From CAWEDP01 sp963807925 (lineage in GTDB: Bacteria > Acidobacteriota > Vicinamibacteria > Vicinamibacterales > CAVVIG01), in NCBI GenBank assembly GCA_963807925.1, contig CAWEDP010000002.1, forward strand, positions 2,542,001-2,606,000: a stretch of DNA of 64,000 bases, written 5' to 3'. The position numbers and the translations under genes were made by a program. Position 1 is the stretch's first letter. Each line of letters begins with the position of its first letter. Under the pieces are notes generated by a model. The model worked only from the letters and a program-made list of their open reading frames with translations. It ran no database searches and was not told the origin of the DNA. This document shows, piece after piece, positions 37,092 to 47,183 of this stretch.

Positions 37092-38648
37092 TCAAGGTCG
37101 GCCGTGCGGCTTCCAGGCGGCGACGGCCTCGGCTCTGGCTTCTTGCGTCCATCGCCGGACGCCGCTCGAGCCGGGGCCGGCAGGCTCGCCGGGCGGCGGC
37201 TCGCCGGCCGGCCACGCGGCCTGTATGGCGGCGGCGATGGCGGCCACGTCCGCCGTCGGGTCGGGCACCTCCACGAACGGCCGGCCGCGGCGCCCCGCCA
37301 GGACCTCGTCGAGATAGGTGGTGTGAAAGCGGCCGCCGACGAAGTCCGGTTCGGCGAGCATCCATTGAAAGAATGGAATCGTGGTCCGGATGCCGGTGAC
37401 GAGATACTCGTCGAGCGCCCGGCGCATCCGCGCAATCGCGGCCGGGCGGTCCTCGGCCCACGCGACCAGCTTCGAGATCATCGGATCGTAGTGGACCCCC
37501 ACGTCGAGGCCCGCCGCCGCGCCGCTGTCGTCCCGGATGCCGGGTCCCCCGGGCGCCCGCAGCTGCACGATGCGGCCGGGCGACGGCAGGAAGTGGTTGT
37601 CGGGGTCTTCGGCGTAGATCCGGCACTCGAGGGCGTGGCCGGCGGGCTCGAGCGCCTGGGCCGGCTGAACGGTGAGGCGCTCGCCCCGGGCAATCCGAAT
37701 CTGCCACCGCACGAGATCGACCCCGGTGACCATCTCGGTGATCGGATGCTCCACCTGGAGACGCGCGTTCATTTCGAGGAAGTAGAAGCGGCCGTCCTCC
37801 TCGAGCAGGAATTCGACCGTGCCCGCATTGGTGTAGGCGGCGGCGCGCGCAATCGCGGCGGCGGCCTCGCTCATCGCGCGCCGAAGGGCCGGCGACACCG
37901 CGATCGACGGCGTCTCCTCGATGACTTTCTGATGGCGTCGCTGAATCGAGCACTCCCGCTCGACGAACGGCACCATGGTGCCGTGCGCGTCGCCGAGCAG
38001 CTGCACTTCGACGTGCCGCGGGCGGACGAGCCGCCGCTCGAAGTACACCGCGGCGTCGCCGAAGGCGCTGCGCGCCTCGGACCGTGCCGCGGCCACCGCT
38101 GCGGCGAGATCCTCGGGGCGGGCGACCGCGCGCATCCCCTTGCCGCCGCCGCCGGCGACCGCCTTGACGAGCAGCGGGTAACCGACCGACCCGGCGGCGC
38201 GCGACACGTCGGCGTCGGTCGCGGTGTCGGGCAGCGGCCGCTCCAGGCCGGGCACCACCGCGACGCCGGCGCGGCGCGCGAGGTCGCGCGCGGCCGTCTT
38301 GCTGCCCATGATCGCGATCGCCTGGGGCGTCGGCCCGATGAAGATGAGGCCCGCGTCCCGGACGGCCGCCGCGAACGCCCCGTTCTCGGCCAGGAATCCG
38401 TAGCCCGGGTGCACGGCGTCGGCGCCCGATCGGCGCGCGGCCTCGAGGATGGCATCGATGCGCAGATAGCTCTCGCGCGGCGCGCTCGGCCCGATCGGAT
38501 ACGCCTCGTCGGCCGCGCGCACGTGCGGCGACGCGCGGTCGCACTCCGAGTAGACGGCCAGCGGAGAGATGCCCAGCTCGCGGCAGGCGCGCGCCACCCG
38601 CACGGCGATTTCCCCCCGGTTGGCAATCAGGATCTTCCTGAGCGTCAC
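37092..38648 (-). CDS. Biotin carboxylase subunit of acyl-CoA carboxylase
   Basis: A 518-residue ATP-grasp enzyme that carboxylates the biotin carrier. KILIANRGEIAVRV opens the pre-ATP-grasp domain, VKAVAGGGGKGMR is the glycine-rich ATP loop, VERECSIQRRHQKVIEE and FLEMNARLQVEHPITEM contain the catalytic residues, and HALECRIYAEDP begins the C-terminal domain. About 70 extra residues after the normal end are Pro/Ala-rich (AWPAGEPPPGEPAGPG) and lead to the separate carrier protein. I favour the GTG at 38648 (GGTGAT upstream); ATG 38669 is in frame. Likely substrates of the whole enzyme are acetyl- and/or propionyl-CoA. Confidence 0.92.
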   Translation of the reverse strand: MTLRKILIANRGEIAVRVARACRELGISPLAVYSECDRASPHVRAADEAYPIGPSAPRESYLRIDAILEAARRSGADAVHPGYGFLAENGAFAAAVRDAGLIFIGPTPQAIAIMGSKTAARDLARRAGVAVVPGLERPLPDTATDADVSRAAGSVGYPLLVKAVAGGGGKGMRAVARPEDLAAAVAAARSEARSAFGDAAVYFERRLVRPRHVEVQLLGDAHGTMVPFVERECSIQRRHQKVIEETPSIAVSPALRRAMSEAAAAIARAAAYTNAGTVEFLLEEDGRFYFLEMNARLQVEHPITEMVTGVDLVRWQIRIARGERLTVQPAQALEPAGHALECRIYAEDPDNHFLPSPGRIVQLRAPGGPGIRDDSGAAAGLDVGVHYDPMISKLVAWAEDRPAAIARMRRALDEYLVTGIRTTIPFFQWMLAEPDFVGGRFHTTYLDEVLAGRRGRPFVEVPDPTADVAAIAAAIQAAWPAGEPPPGEPAGPGSSGVRRWTQEARAEAVAAWKPHGRP

Positions 38649-38678
38649 TCGATCACCCGATCGCCCCATGTCGCCACG

Positions 38679-40226
<1,548 letters not shown>

Positions 40227-40227
40227 T

Positions 40228-40297
40228 CGCAATTCACGATTCACCAGGGACGACCGGCGGCGCCGCCCGGCGCTGCGCGGGTGAATTGTAAATTGCG
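40228..40297. repeat. 18-bp inverted repeat in front of the carboxyltransferase start
   Basis: Arms 40228-40245 (CGCAATTCACGATTCACC) and 40280-40297 (GGTGAATTGTAAATTGCG) are complementary at 16 of 18 positions and enclose a very GC-rich 34-nt centre with its own palindrome (GGCGGCGCCGCC). On the minus transcript one arm ends one nt before the ATG at 40226, so the ribosome-binding region would sit inside the stem. The AATT-rich arms are unlike the surrounding DNA. Confidence 0.65.
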
Positions 40298-40334
40298 GAT
40301 GGCAGCTCGCGCACGGCACATGGCGGCGCCGCGG

Positions 40335-40988
40335 TCACACCCGGGCGCCCTGCGCCTTCTCCCAGTCCTTCAGGAACTTCTCGAGCCCGATGCTGGTCAG
40401 CGGGTGGTTGAACAGCGCGTCGATGACCGCGGGCGGGCACGTGGCGATGTCGGCGCCGGCCCGCGCGGCTTCCACGACGTGCATCGGGTGCCGGCAGCTG
40501 GCCACCAGGACCTCGGTCGTGAACTCGTAGTTGTCGTAGATCCCGAGGATCTCGCGGATCAGATCCATGCCGCTGGTCGCGATGTCGTCGAGCCGGCCGA
40601 CGAACGGGCTCACGAAGGTCGCCCCCGCCTTCGCGGCGAGCAGCGCCTGCGCGGGCGAGAAGCACAGCGTGACGTTGACGCGAATGCCTTCGCCGGAGAG
40701 CGCCTTGCAGGCGCGAATCCCGTCGCGGGTGAGCGGCACCTTCACGACCATGTGGTCGTCGATGGCGGCGATGTCGTGCCCCTCGCGCATCATGCCGGCA
40801 AGGTCGGTGGCGGTCACCTCGCCGCTGACCGGCCCCTTCACGATGCCGCAAATCCTCTTCAGGTTCTGGCGGAAGTCGCCCGACTCCTTCGCGAGGAGCG
40901 ACGGGTTGGTGGTGACGCCGTCGAGAATGCCGAGCGCGGCGATGGCCTCGATCTCCCTGATGCTGCCGGTATCGACGAACAGTTTCAT
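40335..40988 (-). CDS. tal: Transaldolase (short, fructose-6-phosphate aldolase-like)
   Basis: A 217-residue single-domain (beta/alpha)8 transaldolase of the TalC/FSA subfamily, which transfers a dihydroxyacetone unit in the non-oxidative pentose phosphate pathway. The Schiff-base Lys83 is in MVVKVPLT; DGVTTNPSLLAK (~23-34), RVNVTLCFSPAQALLA and SPFVGRLDD are typical. Length is normal for the subfamily. The start at 40988 has GAGGAG 7 nt upstream. It lies between the lipoprotein and carboxylase genes on the same strand with ~110-nt gaps. The fructose-6-phosphate aldolase reaction is an alternative but less likely. Confidence 0.92.
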   Translation of the reverse strand: MKLFVDTGSIREIEAIAALGILDGVTTNPSLLAKESGDFRQNLKRICGIVKGPVSGEVTATDLAGMMREGHDIAAIDDHMVVKVPLTRDGIRACKALSGEGIRVNVTLCFSPAQALLAAKAGATFVSPFVGRLDDIATSGMDLIREILGIYDNYEFTTEVLVASCRHPMHVVEAARAGADIATCPPAVIDALFNHPLTSIGLEKFLKDWEKAQGARV

Positions 40989-41099
40989 GGCCGCTCCTCA
41001 CAGGTGCGTCGTGAGCTGATGGGTCAGCCCGGCCGCACGTCCCTCTCCCATCCCCGCAGTCTAGATCCCCCGGTCCCAAATCCGAAATCCGCGCGCCGC

Positions 41100-42380
41100 T
41101 CAGCGGGCCGCATCCTCGACACGATCGGACGGCGCGCTCCGGTTGCCCGCGCGGTCCACCGCTTCGACCGCGTACACGTACCGGGTGCCCGCCGGCACCC
41201 GATCGTCGAACACCGTCACGGTGATCGGCGCCGGCGTGATCGGGTCGAGGGCGCCGCCCGGCGCGACGCCGCGGAGCACGACGTACCCGGTCACGTCGGC
41301 TTCCACATCGGGCTCCCAGATGAGGCTGATCACCCCGTCGGAGGCGATGTGCCGCAGATTCTTCGGGGGCGACGGCGGGAACGTGTCCACGGGCGTCACG
41401 CACGCCGGCATCGTGGCGTCGCTCTCGAGCGTCTGGCCCGCGATCGTTTCGACGGTGCGCACGGCGTAGCATCGAGTCCGGCCCCACTCCATCCGTGTGT
41501 CGTCGTACGCGGTGGCGGCCAGCGGTTCGCCCGTCAGGCGCGTCTCGCCAGCCAGGACCGCCGGGCTCGCGGCCGACGGATCCACCGACGGGGACACGTC
41601 GTACACGCGGTACGCGATGGAGGGCAGGTCCATCCCGAAAAACCGCGCCGGCAGGACCTCGGCGCCCTCTGCCGGCGCCGGCTGCACCGGCAGCCGCGAG
41701 AACGACGGCTTCCACGCAAGGTGAATGGCGCGCTCGTCGTAGGTCACGGCGGGAGCGGACGGGGGCGATGGCGGCGGAACCAGAGGCACGGCGGTCCGCC
41801 GCGACGGGGGCCCCCGCCTGCCCTTCGTGCTCACGCCCACTGCCAGGAACAGCCGGCGCGGCACCTGGGCCGGGCCCGCCAGGGGACCGGGGAGGTCGGC
41901 GCCCTCGTCGCGGCCCTGGCCCTTGGGCGGCGGCAGCGTGACGGGCGCGAAGGCCGCCGGCGTGAGCGGCTGCTCGATCTGGGCGCGCGCGCCCTGATCG
42001 ATGCCGTCCTCCTCGAGCTCCGGCTCTTCCGGCGGCTCGTCGGCCGCGGTCGCCGCCTCCGGGTTCTTCGGGGCGCGGACGCTCACCGTCGCGATCTTCG
42101 AGCCGAACTTGATGAGCTGATCGTCGGTCGCCGTGGGCGGACCGGTGAAGCCGTAGACGTCGACGTGATCGAGATTGGCGGGCCGGCTGCCGTCGGTGTT
42201 CGCCGAGGGCACCGTGAACTGCAGCGCTACGTCGTTGCCGCGCCGGTCGGCCGCGAAATCGGCCGGCGGCGCCGGCACGTGGACGAGCGGCGGGAGCGGC
42301 GGCCCCTTCTTGCCGCACGCGATCGCGGCTCCGGCGAGCACCACGGCGAGCGCCGTCCGCGCGGCCCGCCGCCCTGTCAC
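41100..42380 (-). CDS. Lipoprotein with fibronectin type III-like domains
   Basis: A 426-residue lipoprotein. The lipobox is LAGAAIAC, followed by GKKGPPLPPL, a common start of small export-type lipoproteins. Residues ~30-110 and ~290-420 look like FN3 sandwiches (NLDHVDVYGF; PPKNLRHIASDGVISLIWEP, GYVVLRGVAPG, YVYAVEAVDRAGNRSAPS). The central part has acidic (EPPEEPELEEDG) and Pro-rich linkers. The start is GTG 42380, overlapping the hslU stop by 4 nt (GTGA). Function unknown; a structural or binding role on the outer membrane is inference. Confidence 0.75.
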   Translation of the reverse strand: MTGRRAARTALAVVLAGAAIACGKKGPPLPPLVHVPAPPADFAADRRGNDVALQFTVPSANTDGSRPANLDHVDVYGFTGPPTATDDQLIKFGSKIATVSVRAPKNPEAATAADEPPEEPELEEDGIDQGARAQIEQPLTPAAFAPVTLPPPKGQGRDEGADLPGPLAGPAQVPRRLFLAVGVSTKGRRGPPSRRTAVPLVPPPSPPSAPAVTYDERAIHLAWKPSFSRLPVQPAPAEGAEVLPARFFGMDLPSIAYRVYDVSPSVDPSAASPAVLAGETRLTGEPLAATAYDDTRMEWGRTRCYAVRTVETIAGQTLESDATMPACVTPVDTFPPSPPKNLRHIASDGVISLIWEPDVEADVTGYVVLRGVAPGGALDPITPAPITVTVFDDRVPAGTRYVYAVEAVDRAGNRSAPSDRVEDAAR

Positions 42381-43756
42381 AGGATGTACCGCGACAGGTC
42401 TTCGTTCTTCACGATATCGGCCAGCATGCGGGACACGTACGCGTCGTCGATCGTGATCGTCTTCTCGACGAGATCGGGGCCTTCGAACGAGATCTCGTCG
42501 AGCAGCTTCTCCATGACCGTGTGGAGCCGGCGCGCGCCGATGTTCTCCGTCCGATCGTTCACGATCGTCGCGAAGTCGGCGACCCGCTCGATCGCGCCGG
42601 CGGTGAACCGGATCGTGACGCCCTCGGTCTCGAGCAGCGCGATGTACTGCTTGACGAGCGCGCTCCGCGGCTCGGTCAGGATGCGCACGAACTCGTCGCG
42701 GCCGAGCGCCTCGAGCTCCACGCGAATCGGAAAGCGGCCCTGCAGCTCCGGAATCAGGTCCGACGGCTTGGACACGTGAAACGCGCCGGCGGCGATGAAC
42801 AGGATGTGATCGGTGCGCACCATCCCGTACTTCGTGTTGACGGTCGTCCCCTCCACGATCGGCAGGATGTCGCGCTGGACGCCCTCGCGGCTCACGTCGG
42901 GCCCGTGGCCCCCCTCCCGGCCGGCGATCTTGTCGATCTCGTCGAGGAAGATGATGCCCGCCTGCTCGGTGCGCTCCACCGCAATGCGCGCCACGCTGTC
43001 CATGTCGATCAGCTTCTGCTCCTCTTCCTGGGTGAGGTACTCGAGCGCTTCCGGCACCTTCATCCGGCGTTTCTTGGTCCGGCCCTGGAACAGCCCCGGC
43101 AGCATGTCCTTGAGGTTGATGTCGACTTCCTCGACCGACGACCCGGCGATGATCTCGAACGAGGGAAACGCCTTCTCGCGCACGTCGAGCTCCACCACGC
43201 GCTGATCCAGGCGCCCTCCGCGCAGCTGTTCGCGGAAGCGCTCGCGCGTCTGCTGCGGGCTGTCGCGGGCGGGCGCCGGCTCCTCGTCGGCGCCGGCCGG
43301 CCGCGACGGCGGCAGCAGCACGTCCAGCAGACGCTCTTCCGCGTTCTGCGCCGCCTTCTGCCGGACCTCCTCGAGCCGCTCCTCGCGCACCATGTCGACC
43401 GCAAGCTCCGCCAGATCGCGCACCATCGATTCGACGTCGCGTCCCACGTAGCCGACCTCGGTGAACTTGGACGCCTCGACCTTCACGAAGGGCGACTGGG
43501 CCAGCCGCGCGAGCCGCCGCGCGATCTCGGTCTTGCCGACGCCGGTCGGCCCGATCATCAGGATGTTCTTGGGGGCCACCTCCTCGGCCAGCTCCGGCGA
43601 CAGCTTCTGCCGCCGCATCCGGTTCCGCAGCGCGATCGCCACCGCCCGCTTCGCCGCGCCCTGGCCGATCACGTACTTGTCGAGCTCGGCCACGATCTGC
43701 CGCGGTGTCAGCGTGTCGATGGAGGTTTGGGTCGTTTCGGGAAGAAAGATAGCCAC
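42377..43756 (-). CDS. hslU: ATP-dependent protease ATPase subunit HslU
   Basis: A 459-residue AAA+ unfoldase that feeds the HslV peptidase. Walker A GPTGVGKT is at 69-76, Walker B in IIFLDEIDKIAG, the pore motif in FTEVGYVGRDVESM, and an insertion (I) domain with RRMKVPEAL in the middle. The C-terminal DLSRYIL, which docks into HslV, is complete. The start is GTG 43756, overlapping the last base of the hslV stop (TAGTG). Confidence 0.96.
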   Translation of the reverse strand: MAIFLPETTQTSIDTLTPRQIVAELDKYVIGQGAAKRAVAIALRNRMRRQKLSPELAEEVAPKNILMIGPTGVGKTEIARRLARLAQSPFVKVEASKFTEVGYVGRDVESMVRDLAELAVDMVREERLEEVRQKAAQNAEERLLDVLLPPSRPAGADEEPAPARDSPQQTRERFREQLRGGRLDQRVVELDVREKAFPSFEIIAGSSVEEVDINLKDMLPGLFQGRTKKRRMKVPEALEYLTQEEEQKLIDMDSVARIAVERTEQAGIIFLDEIDKIAGREGGHGPDVSREGVQRDILPIVEGTTVNTKYGMVRTDHILFIAAGAFHVSKPSDLIPELQGRFPIRVELEALGRDEFVRILTEPRSALVKQYIALLETEGVTIRFTAGAIERVADFATIVNDRTENIGARRLHTVMEKLLDEISFEGPDLVEKTITIDDAYVSRMLADIVKNEDLSRYIL

Positions 43757-44283
43757 TAGAGCTCTTCCACCGCAATGTGCGAATTGGTGTAGATGCAGAT
43801 CTCGCCCGCAATCGCCATCGCCTTCTCCGCGATGGCGCGCGCATCCAGATCGGTGTTGTTCGCCAGCGCCTTCGCGGCGGCGAGCGCATAGGGGCCGCCC
43901 GATCCGATGCCCACGATCCCGTCATCGGGCTCGATGAGGTCGCCGGTGCCCGAGACGAGGAACGTGGAGGTCTTGTCGAGGACGATCAGCATCGCTTCGA
44001 GACGTCGGAGGATCCGGTCGGTGCGCCAGTCCTTGGCCAGCTCCACCGCCGACCGCTCGAGATTGCCGCGGTATTGCTCGAGCTTCGACTCGAACCGCGT
44101 GAACAGCGCGAACGAATCGGCTGCCGATCCGGCGAACCCGGCGAGGATCCGGTCGTTGTACAGCCGCCGGATCTTGCGCGCGTTCTGCTTCACCACGGTC
44201 TGGCCGAGCGTCACCTGTCCGTCGCCCGCCATCACGGCCCGCCCGCGGTGCCGGACACCCAGGATCGTGGTGCTGCGCATCAT
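43756..44283 (-). CDS. hslV: ATP-dependent protease peptidase subunit HslV
   Basis: A 175-residue proteasome-like Ntn hydrolase. After removal of the short prefix (MMRS) the chain would begin TTILGVRHRGRAVMAGDGQVT, placing the catalytic Thr at the new N-terminus; homologues are usually written MTT or MRSTT, so a 3-4 residue propeptide is expected. GGPYALAAAKAL and TNSHIAVEEL are typical. Two ATGs in tandem (44283, 44280) are possible starts. hslU follows with a one-base overlap. This pair often stands beside xerC, trmFO, topA and dprA; here those genes lie 13 kb away. Confidence 0.95.
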   Translation of the reverse strand: MMRSTTILGVRHRGRAVMAGDGQVTLGQTVVKQNARKIRRLYNDRILAGFAGSAADSFALFTRFESKLEQYRGNLERSAVELAKDWRTDRILRRLEAMLIVLDKTSTFLVSGTGDLIEPDDGIVGIGSGGPYALAAAKALANNTDLDARAIAEKAMAIAGEICIYTNSHIAVEEL

Positions 44284-44501
44284 CGAATCAATCTTACTGC
44301 GATCGTTCGCGCCGACCCGGGCCGCGCGAGATCGCGTGAGATCACTGTCGGGACCCTCTGTCAGAAAAACGGGACGCGTGCCATCGGCGGTGGACAGGCT
44401 CGCCGGGAAGAGACGCGGCGCGGGGACGTTTCGCCGCCAGAACGACCGCGGAGCCGGCGATTCGGGCTGGCAGCCGGGTTGCTCGTACCCCAGGCAGGAT
44501 C

Positions 44502-45206
44502 ATGGCTCCCCGGACCCTGCAAAACGGACTCACGGTCGCGACGCTCATCGGCGCCCTGCTGATGGCGCCGGTCGCGTCGGCGCAAGGTCGTCGGCGCGGC
44601 GGAGGCGACGGCCCGCGCGGAGGCACGGCGGTAGCTCGTCCGAGCGCGCCGGCACCCGCGCCCGGTCCGGCTCCGGCCACCGGAGGAACGAGCGAGCGCG
44701 GTGAGCCGGCGACCACCGGCGCCGGCACGACCGTGGCGGGCGGCAACTCCGGCTCTCGGCGTCCGGATCGCGGCGGCGCCCCCGTGGGCCCGGCGGTTCC
44801 GCGGCGCACGCCGGTCGGCCCCGGCTCGGGCGGGACCGTCGTGATCGTCCCTGGCGGCTACTATCCCTGGGGATACGGCGGCTTCGGGTTCGGCGGGTAC
44901 TACGGCGGGTTCTACGATCCGTGGTACGGCTATCCCGATCCCGGGTATCCCTATCCGGCGTACGGGGCGGCCGTGGACGAAGGCGCCGTCCGCATCAAGG
45001 TGAGCCCGCGAGACGCGTCGGTGTATGTGGACGGCTACGACATGGGGATCGTCGACGACTACGACGGGCTCCTGCAGAAGCTGCACCTCAGCGTGGGCCC
45101 GCACCACATCGAGGTCCGCGATCCGCAATACCAGACGCTGACCTTCGACGTGCGCATCGCACCGGATCAGACGATTACCTGCCGCGGCGACATGCGCAAG
45201 CGGTGA
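44502..45206 (+). CDS. Secreted PEGA-domain protein with Gly/Tyr/Pro-rich linker
   Basis: A 234-residue protein. A signal peptide (VATLIGALLMAPVASAQ) leads to a low-complexity region rich in Gly, Arg, Ala and Pro (~28-110), then a Gly/Tyr/Pro run (YYPWGYGGFGFGGYYGGF). The last ~75 residues are a PEGA domain: VRIKVSPRDASVYVDGYDMG, VGPHHIEVRDPQYQTLTFDV. PEGA domains are surface-associated, S-layer-like repeats. The ATG at 44502 follows GCAGGATC. The 218-nt gap to the divergent hslV gene holds no feature I can support. Confidence 0.78.
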   Translation: MAPRTLQNGLTVATLIGALLMAPVASAQGRRRGGGDGPRGGTAVARPSAPAPAPGPAPATGGTSERGEPATTGAGTTVAGGNSGSRRPDRGGAPVGPAVPRRTPVGPGSGGTVVIVPGGYYPWGYGGFGFGGYYGGFYDPWYGYPDPGYPYPAYGAAVDEGAVRIKVSPRDASVYVDGYDMGIVDDYDGLLQKLHLSVGPHHIEVRDPQYQTLTFDVRIAPDQTITCRGDMRKR

Positions 45207-45215
45207 ATCGCGCCC

Positions 45216-45234
45216 GCCGCGCCGGTCGCGCGGC
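45216..45234. terminator. Hairpin between convergent PEGA and permease genes
   Basis: GCCGCGC, loop CGGTC, GCGCGGC: a perfect 7-bp stem within the 48-nt gap between two convergent stops (45206 and 45255). No T tract; placement is the main support. Confidence 0.4.
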
Positions 45235-45254
45235 GCTGGCCCGCTCCGCGCCGG

Positions 45255-46619
45255 TCAGGCGCCGGCGGTCCGCCTCGTTGTCCACCAGTAGACGGGAATG
45301 CCCGCGGCCATCACGCCGAGCCCCGCAAACGCGGGCCCCGGCGCGCTGATGATCGTGTTCAGCACGATCGCGAAGCTGACGACGCAGAAGACCGCAGGCG
45401 CCCAGGGATAGCCCCACGCGCGGAAGGTGTCGGTGTCCTTGCCGCGGATCCTGACGAAGAACAGCGACATCACGGCGAGCGCCGAGAACAGGATCACCGA
45501 GAAACCGGTATAGGTGAGAAGCTGGTCGAAGGTGCCCGAGAGCACGAGCAGCGCGCTCCAGAGGGTCTGCGCGAGGATGGCGACCGCCGGCGTGCGATAG
45601 TGCGGATGCACGCGCGCGGCCGACCGCAGGAAGACGCCGTCGCGCGCCATCGCGAAGTAGATCCGCGGCCCGGCCAGCGTCCACGCGCTCAGGCTGCTCA
45701 GGATGATCAGGATCGCCAGCGCCGCGAACATCGCGGCGGCGGCCGATCCGAACAGCCGTCCGGCCGCGATTTCGCCGACGCCGATTGCGCCGATGAGCTC
45801 GTTGTGCGGCACGACACGCACATAGAGGGCGTTCAGCGCGAGATAGAGCGCCACGACGCTGGCCGTGCCGAGGGCGAGCGCCAGCGGGACGTTGCGCGTC
45901 GGGTTGCGCACCTCCTCGGCGACATACACGGCCGCGTTCCACCCGGTATAGCTGAACATCACCGGCACCATGGCAATCAGCCATCCGTTGGCCGGCGGAT
46001 GATGGGTCAGCACGGCGGTCGCCGGCGGCGTCTGCGCGACGATCAGGCCGGCGACGACGAACCCGACCAGGCACATGACGGTCACCGTGGTGAGCGAATT
46101 CTGCAGCAGCCGGCCCGGTCGGACGCCCCGCGCCTGAATCAGCGCCAGCACCACGATCGTGGCGATTGCCGCGAGGGCGCGCCGCGACAGCACCACGCCG
46201 AACGGCCCCAGGTGCCAGGACGCGATGACGGTGGCGTCGCCGACGCCGGGGAGGAACCGGTCGGCATGCCCGGCGACGGCGACGGCGCCGAACGCGATGG
46301 CGCCGCTGAAGCCGGCCACGAACGACGTCCAGCCGGTCATGAACGCCGCGAGCCGGCCGAAGCTCTCACGCAGATACACGTACTCGCCGCCCGCCTGCGG
46401 CCGCCAGGCGGCCAGCTCGGCGTAGGCGAGCGCGCCGGCGAAGGCGAGCGCCCCACCGAGCGCCCAGACGCCGAGCATCGCCGCCGTGTTGGGCAGCATC
46501 GAGGCCACGAGGCCGGGCGTGGTGAAGATGCCGACGCCGATGACATTCGATATCACGATCGCCGACGCGTCGAGCGGACCCAGCCGTCGATCGAGGGAGG
46601 CGGAGCTCACCGGTGGCAC
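45255..46619 (-). CDS. APC-family amino acid permease
   Basis: A 454-residue transporter with about 12 membrane segments. TM1 carries SNVIGVGIFTTPGLVAS, loop 2 PQAGGEYVYLRESFG and helix 6 FSYTGWNAAVYVAEEVRNP, all typical of the superfamily. Substrate unknown. It starts at GTG 46619, 7 nt after the stop of the lipoprotein gene, so it probably belongs to the ECF sigma unit further upstream, though a sigma unit ending in a permease is unusual. It shares the fold but little close sequence with the permease at 15019-16392. Confidence 0.87.
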   Translation of the reverse strand: MPPVSSASLDRRLGPLDASAIVISNVIGVGIFTTPGLVASMLPNTAAMLGVWALGGALAFAGALAYAELAAWRPQAGGEYVYLRESFGRLAAFMTGWTSFVAGFSGAIAFGAVAVAGHADRFLPGVGDATVIASWHLGPFGVVLSRRALAAIATIVVLALIQARGVRPGRLLQNSLTTVTVMCLVGFVVAGLIVAQTPPATAVLTHHPPANGWLIAMVPVMFSYTGWNAAVYVAEEVRNPTRNVPLALALGTASVVALYLALNALYVRVVPHNELIGAIGVGEIAAGRLFGSAAAAMFAALAILIILSSLSAWTLAGPRIYFAMARDGVFLRSAARVHPHYRTPAVAILAQTLWSALLVLSGTFDQLLTYTGFSVILFSALAVMSLFFVRIRGKDTDTFRAWGYPWAPAVFCVVSFAIVLNTIISAPGPAFAGLGVMAAGIPVYWWTTRRTAGA

Positions 46620-46626
46620 GCGGAGT

Positions 46627-47172
46627 TCACTTGGTAATCAGCGTGCGCGCGATGGGGTACTCTCCAATGCGCTTCCATTGCACCGAGCCGTACTTCGCGA
46701 ACAGCTCGACCTTCGCATCGACGAAATGACTGTTGTGCAGCATCTCCTGGCGCGACTGATCGCTGCCGGTGTACCCGCGCGGGGATCGCACGTCCAGGGG
46801 CCGCGTCACCGCCCCGGGCGGCAGCCCCTCCGAGCCGGCGGCAATCACCAGGGCGGTGCCCCACTCGTCCTTTTCGGTGACGCGGCGGAACACGGCGTTG
46901 ATCTGCAGCGACACGAGCTTCTGATCGGAGCGGTTCTTGACCCGGGCCGTCAGCGACGGGACGAGCTTGTTCTGTCCGTTGACGATGCCGGCGTCGAACC
47001 AGCCGGTGGAGACGTCCTGGAGCTCGAGCCCCGTCGTGAGATCGACGGTCGGCGCGCAGCCGACGAAGGTGAAGACAACGAGGAGAGCCACGAGCGGCGA
47101 GGCCGCGAGGTTGAGAAGACCGGTGCGGAGACGCGGTGCGGCCAGGGGCCGCCGGCTGACGGACGCGCGCAT
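46627..47172 (-). CDS. Lipoprotein, LpoB/DUF1425-like
   Basis: A 181-residue lipoprotein with lipobox VFTFVGC (about 40) after an Arg-rich start. The mature region is a compact beta-rich domain: LVPSLTARVKNRSDQKLVSL, QINAVFRRVTEKDEWGTA, then VDAKVELFAKYGSVQWKRIG. The pattern of a secondary-structure-conserved domain after a short linker recalls LpoB or DUF1425 periplasmic proteins, but the match is not firm. ATG 47172 lies 11 nt from the stop of the preceding gene. Function unknown. Confidence 0.65.
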   Translation of the reverse strand: MRASVSRRPLAAPRLRTGLLNLAASPLVALLVVFTFVGCAPTVDLTTGLELQDVSTGWFDAGIVNGQNKLVPSLTARVKNRSDQKLVSLQINAVFRRVTEKDEWGTALVIAAGSEGLPPGAVTRPLDVRSPRGYTGSDQSRQEMLHNSHFVDAKVELFAKYGSVQWKRIGEYPIARTLITK

Positions 47173-47183
47173 GCGTCGGTATT

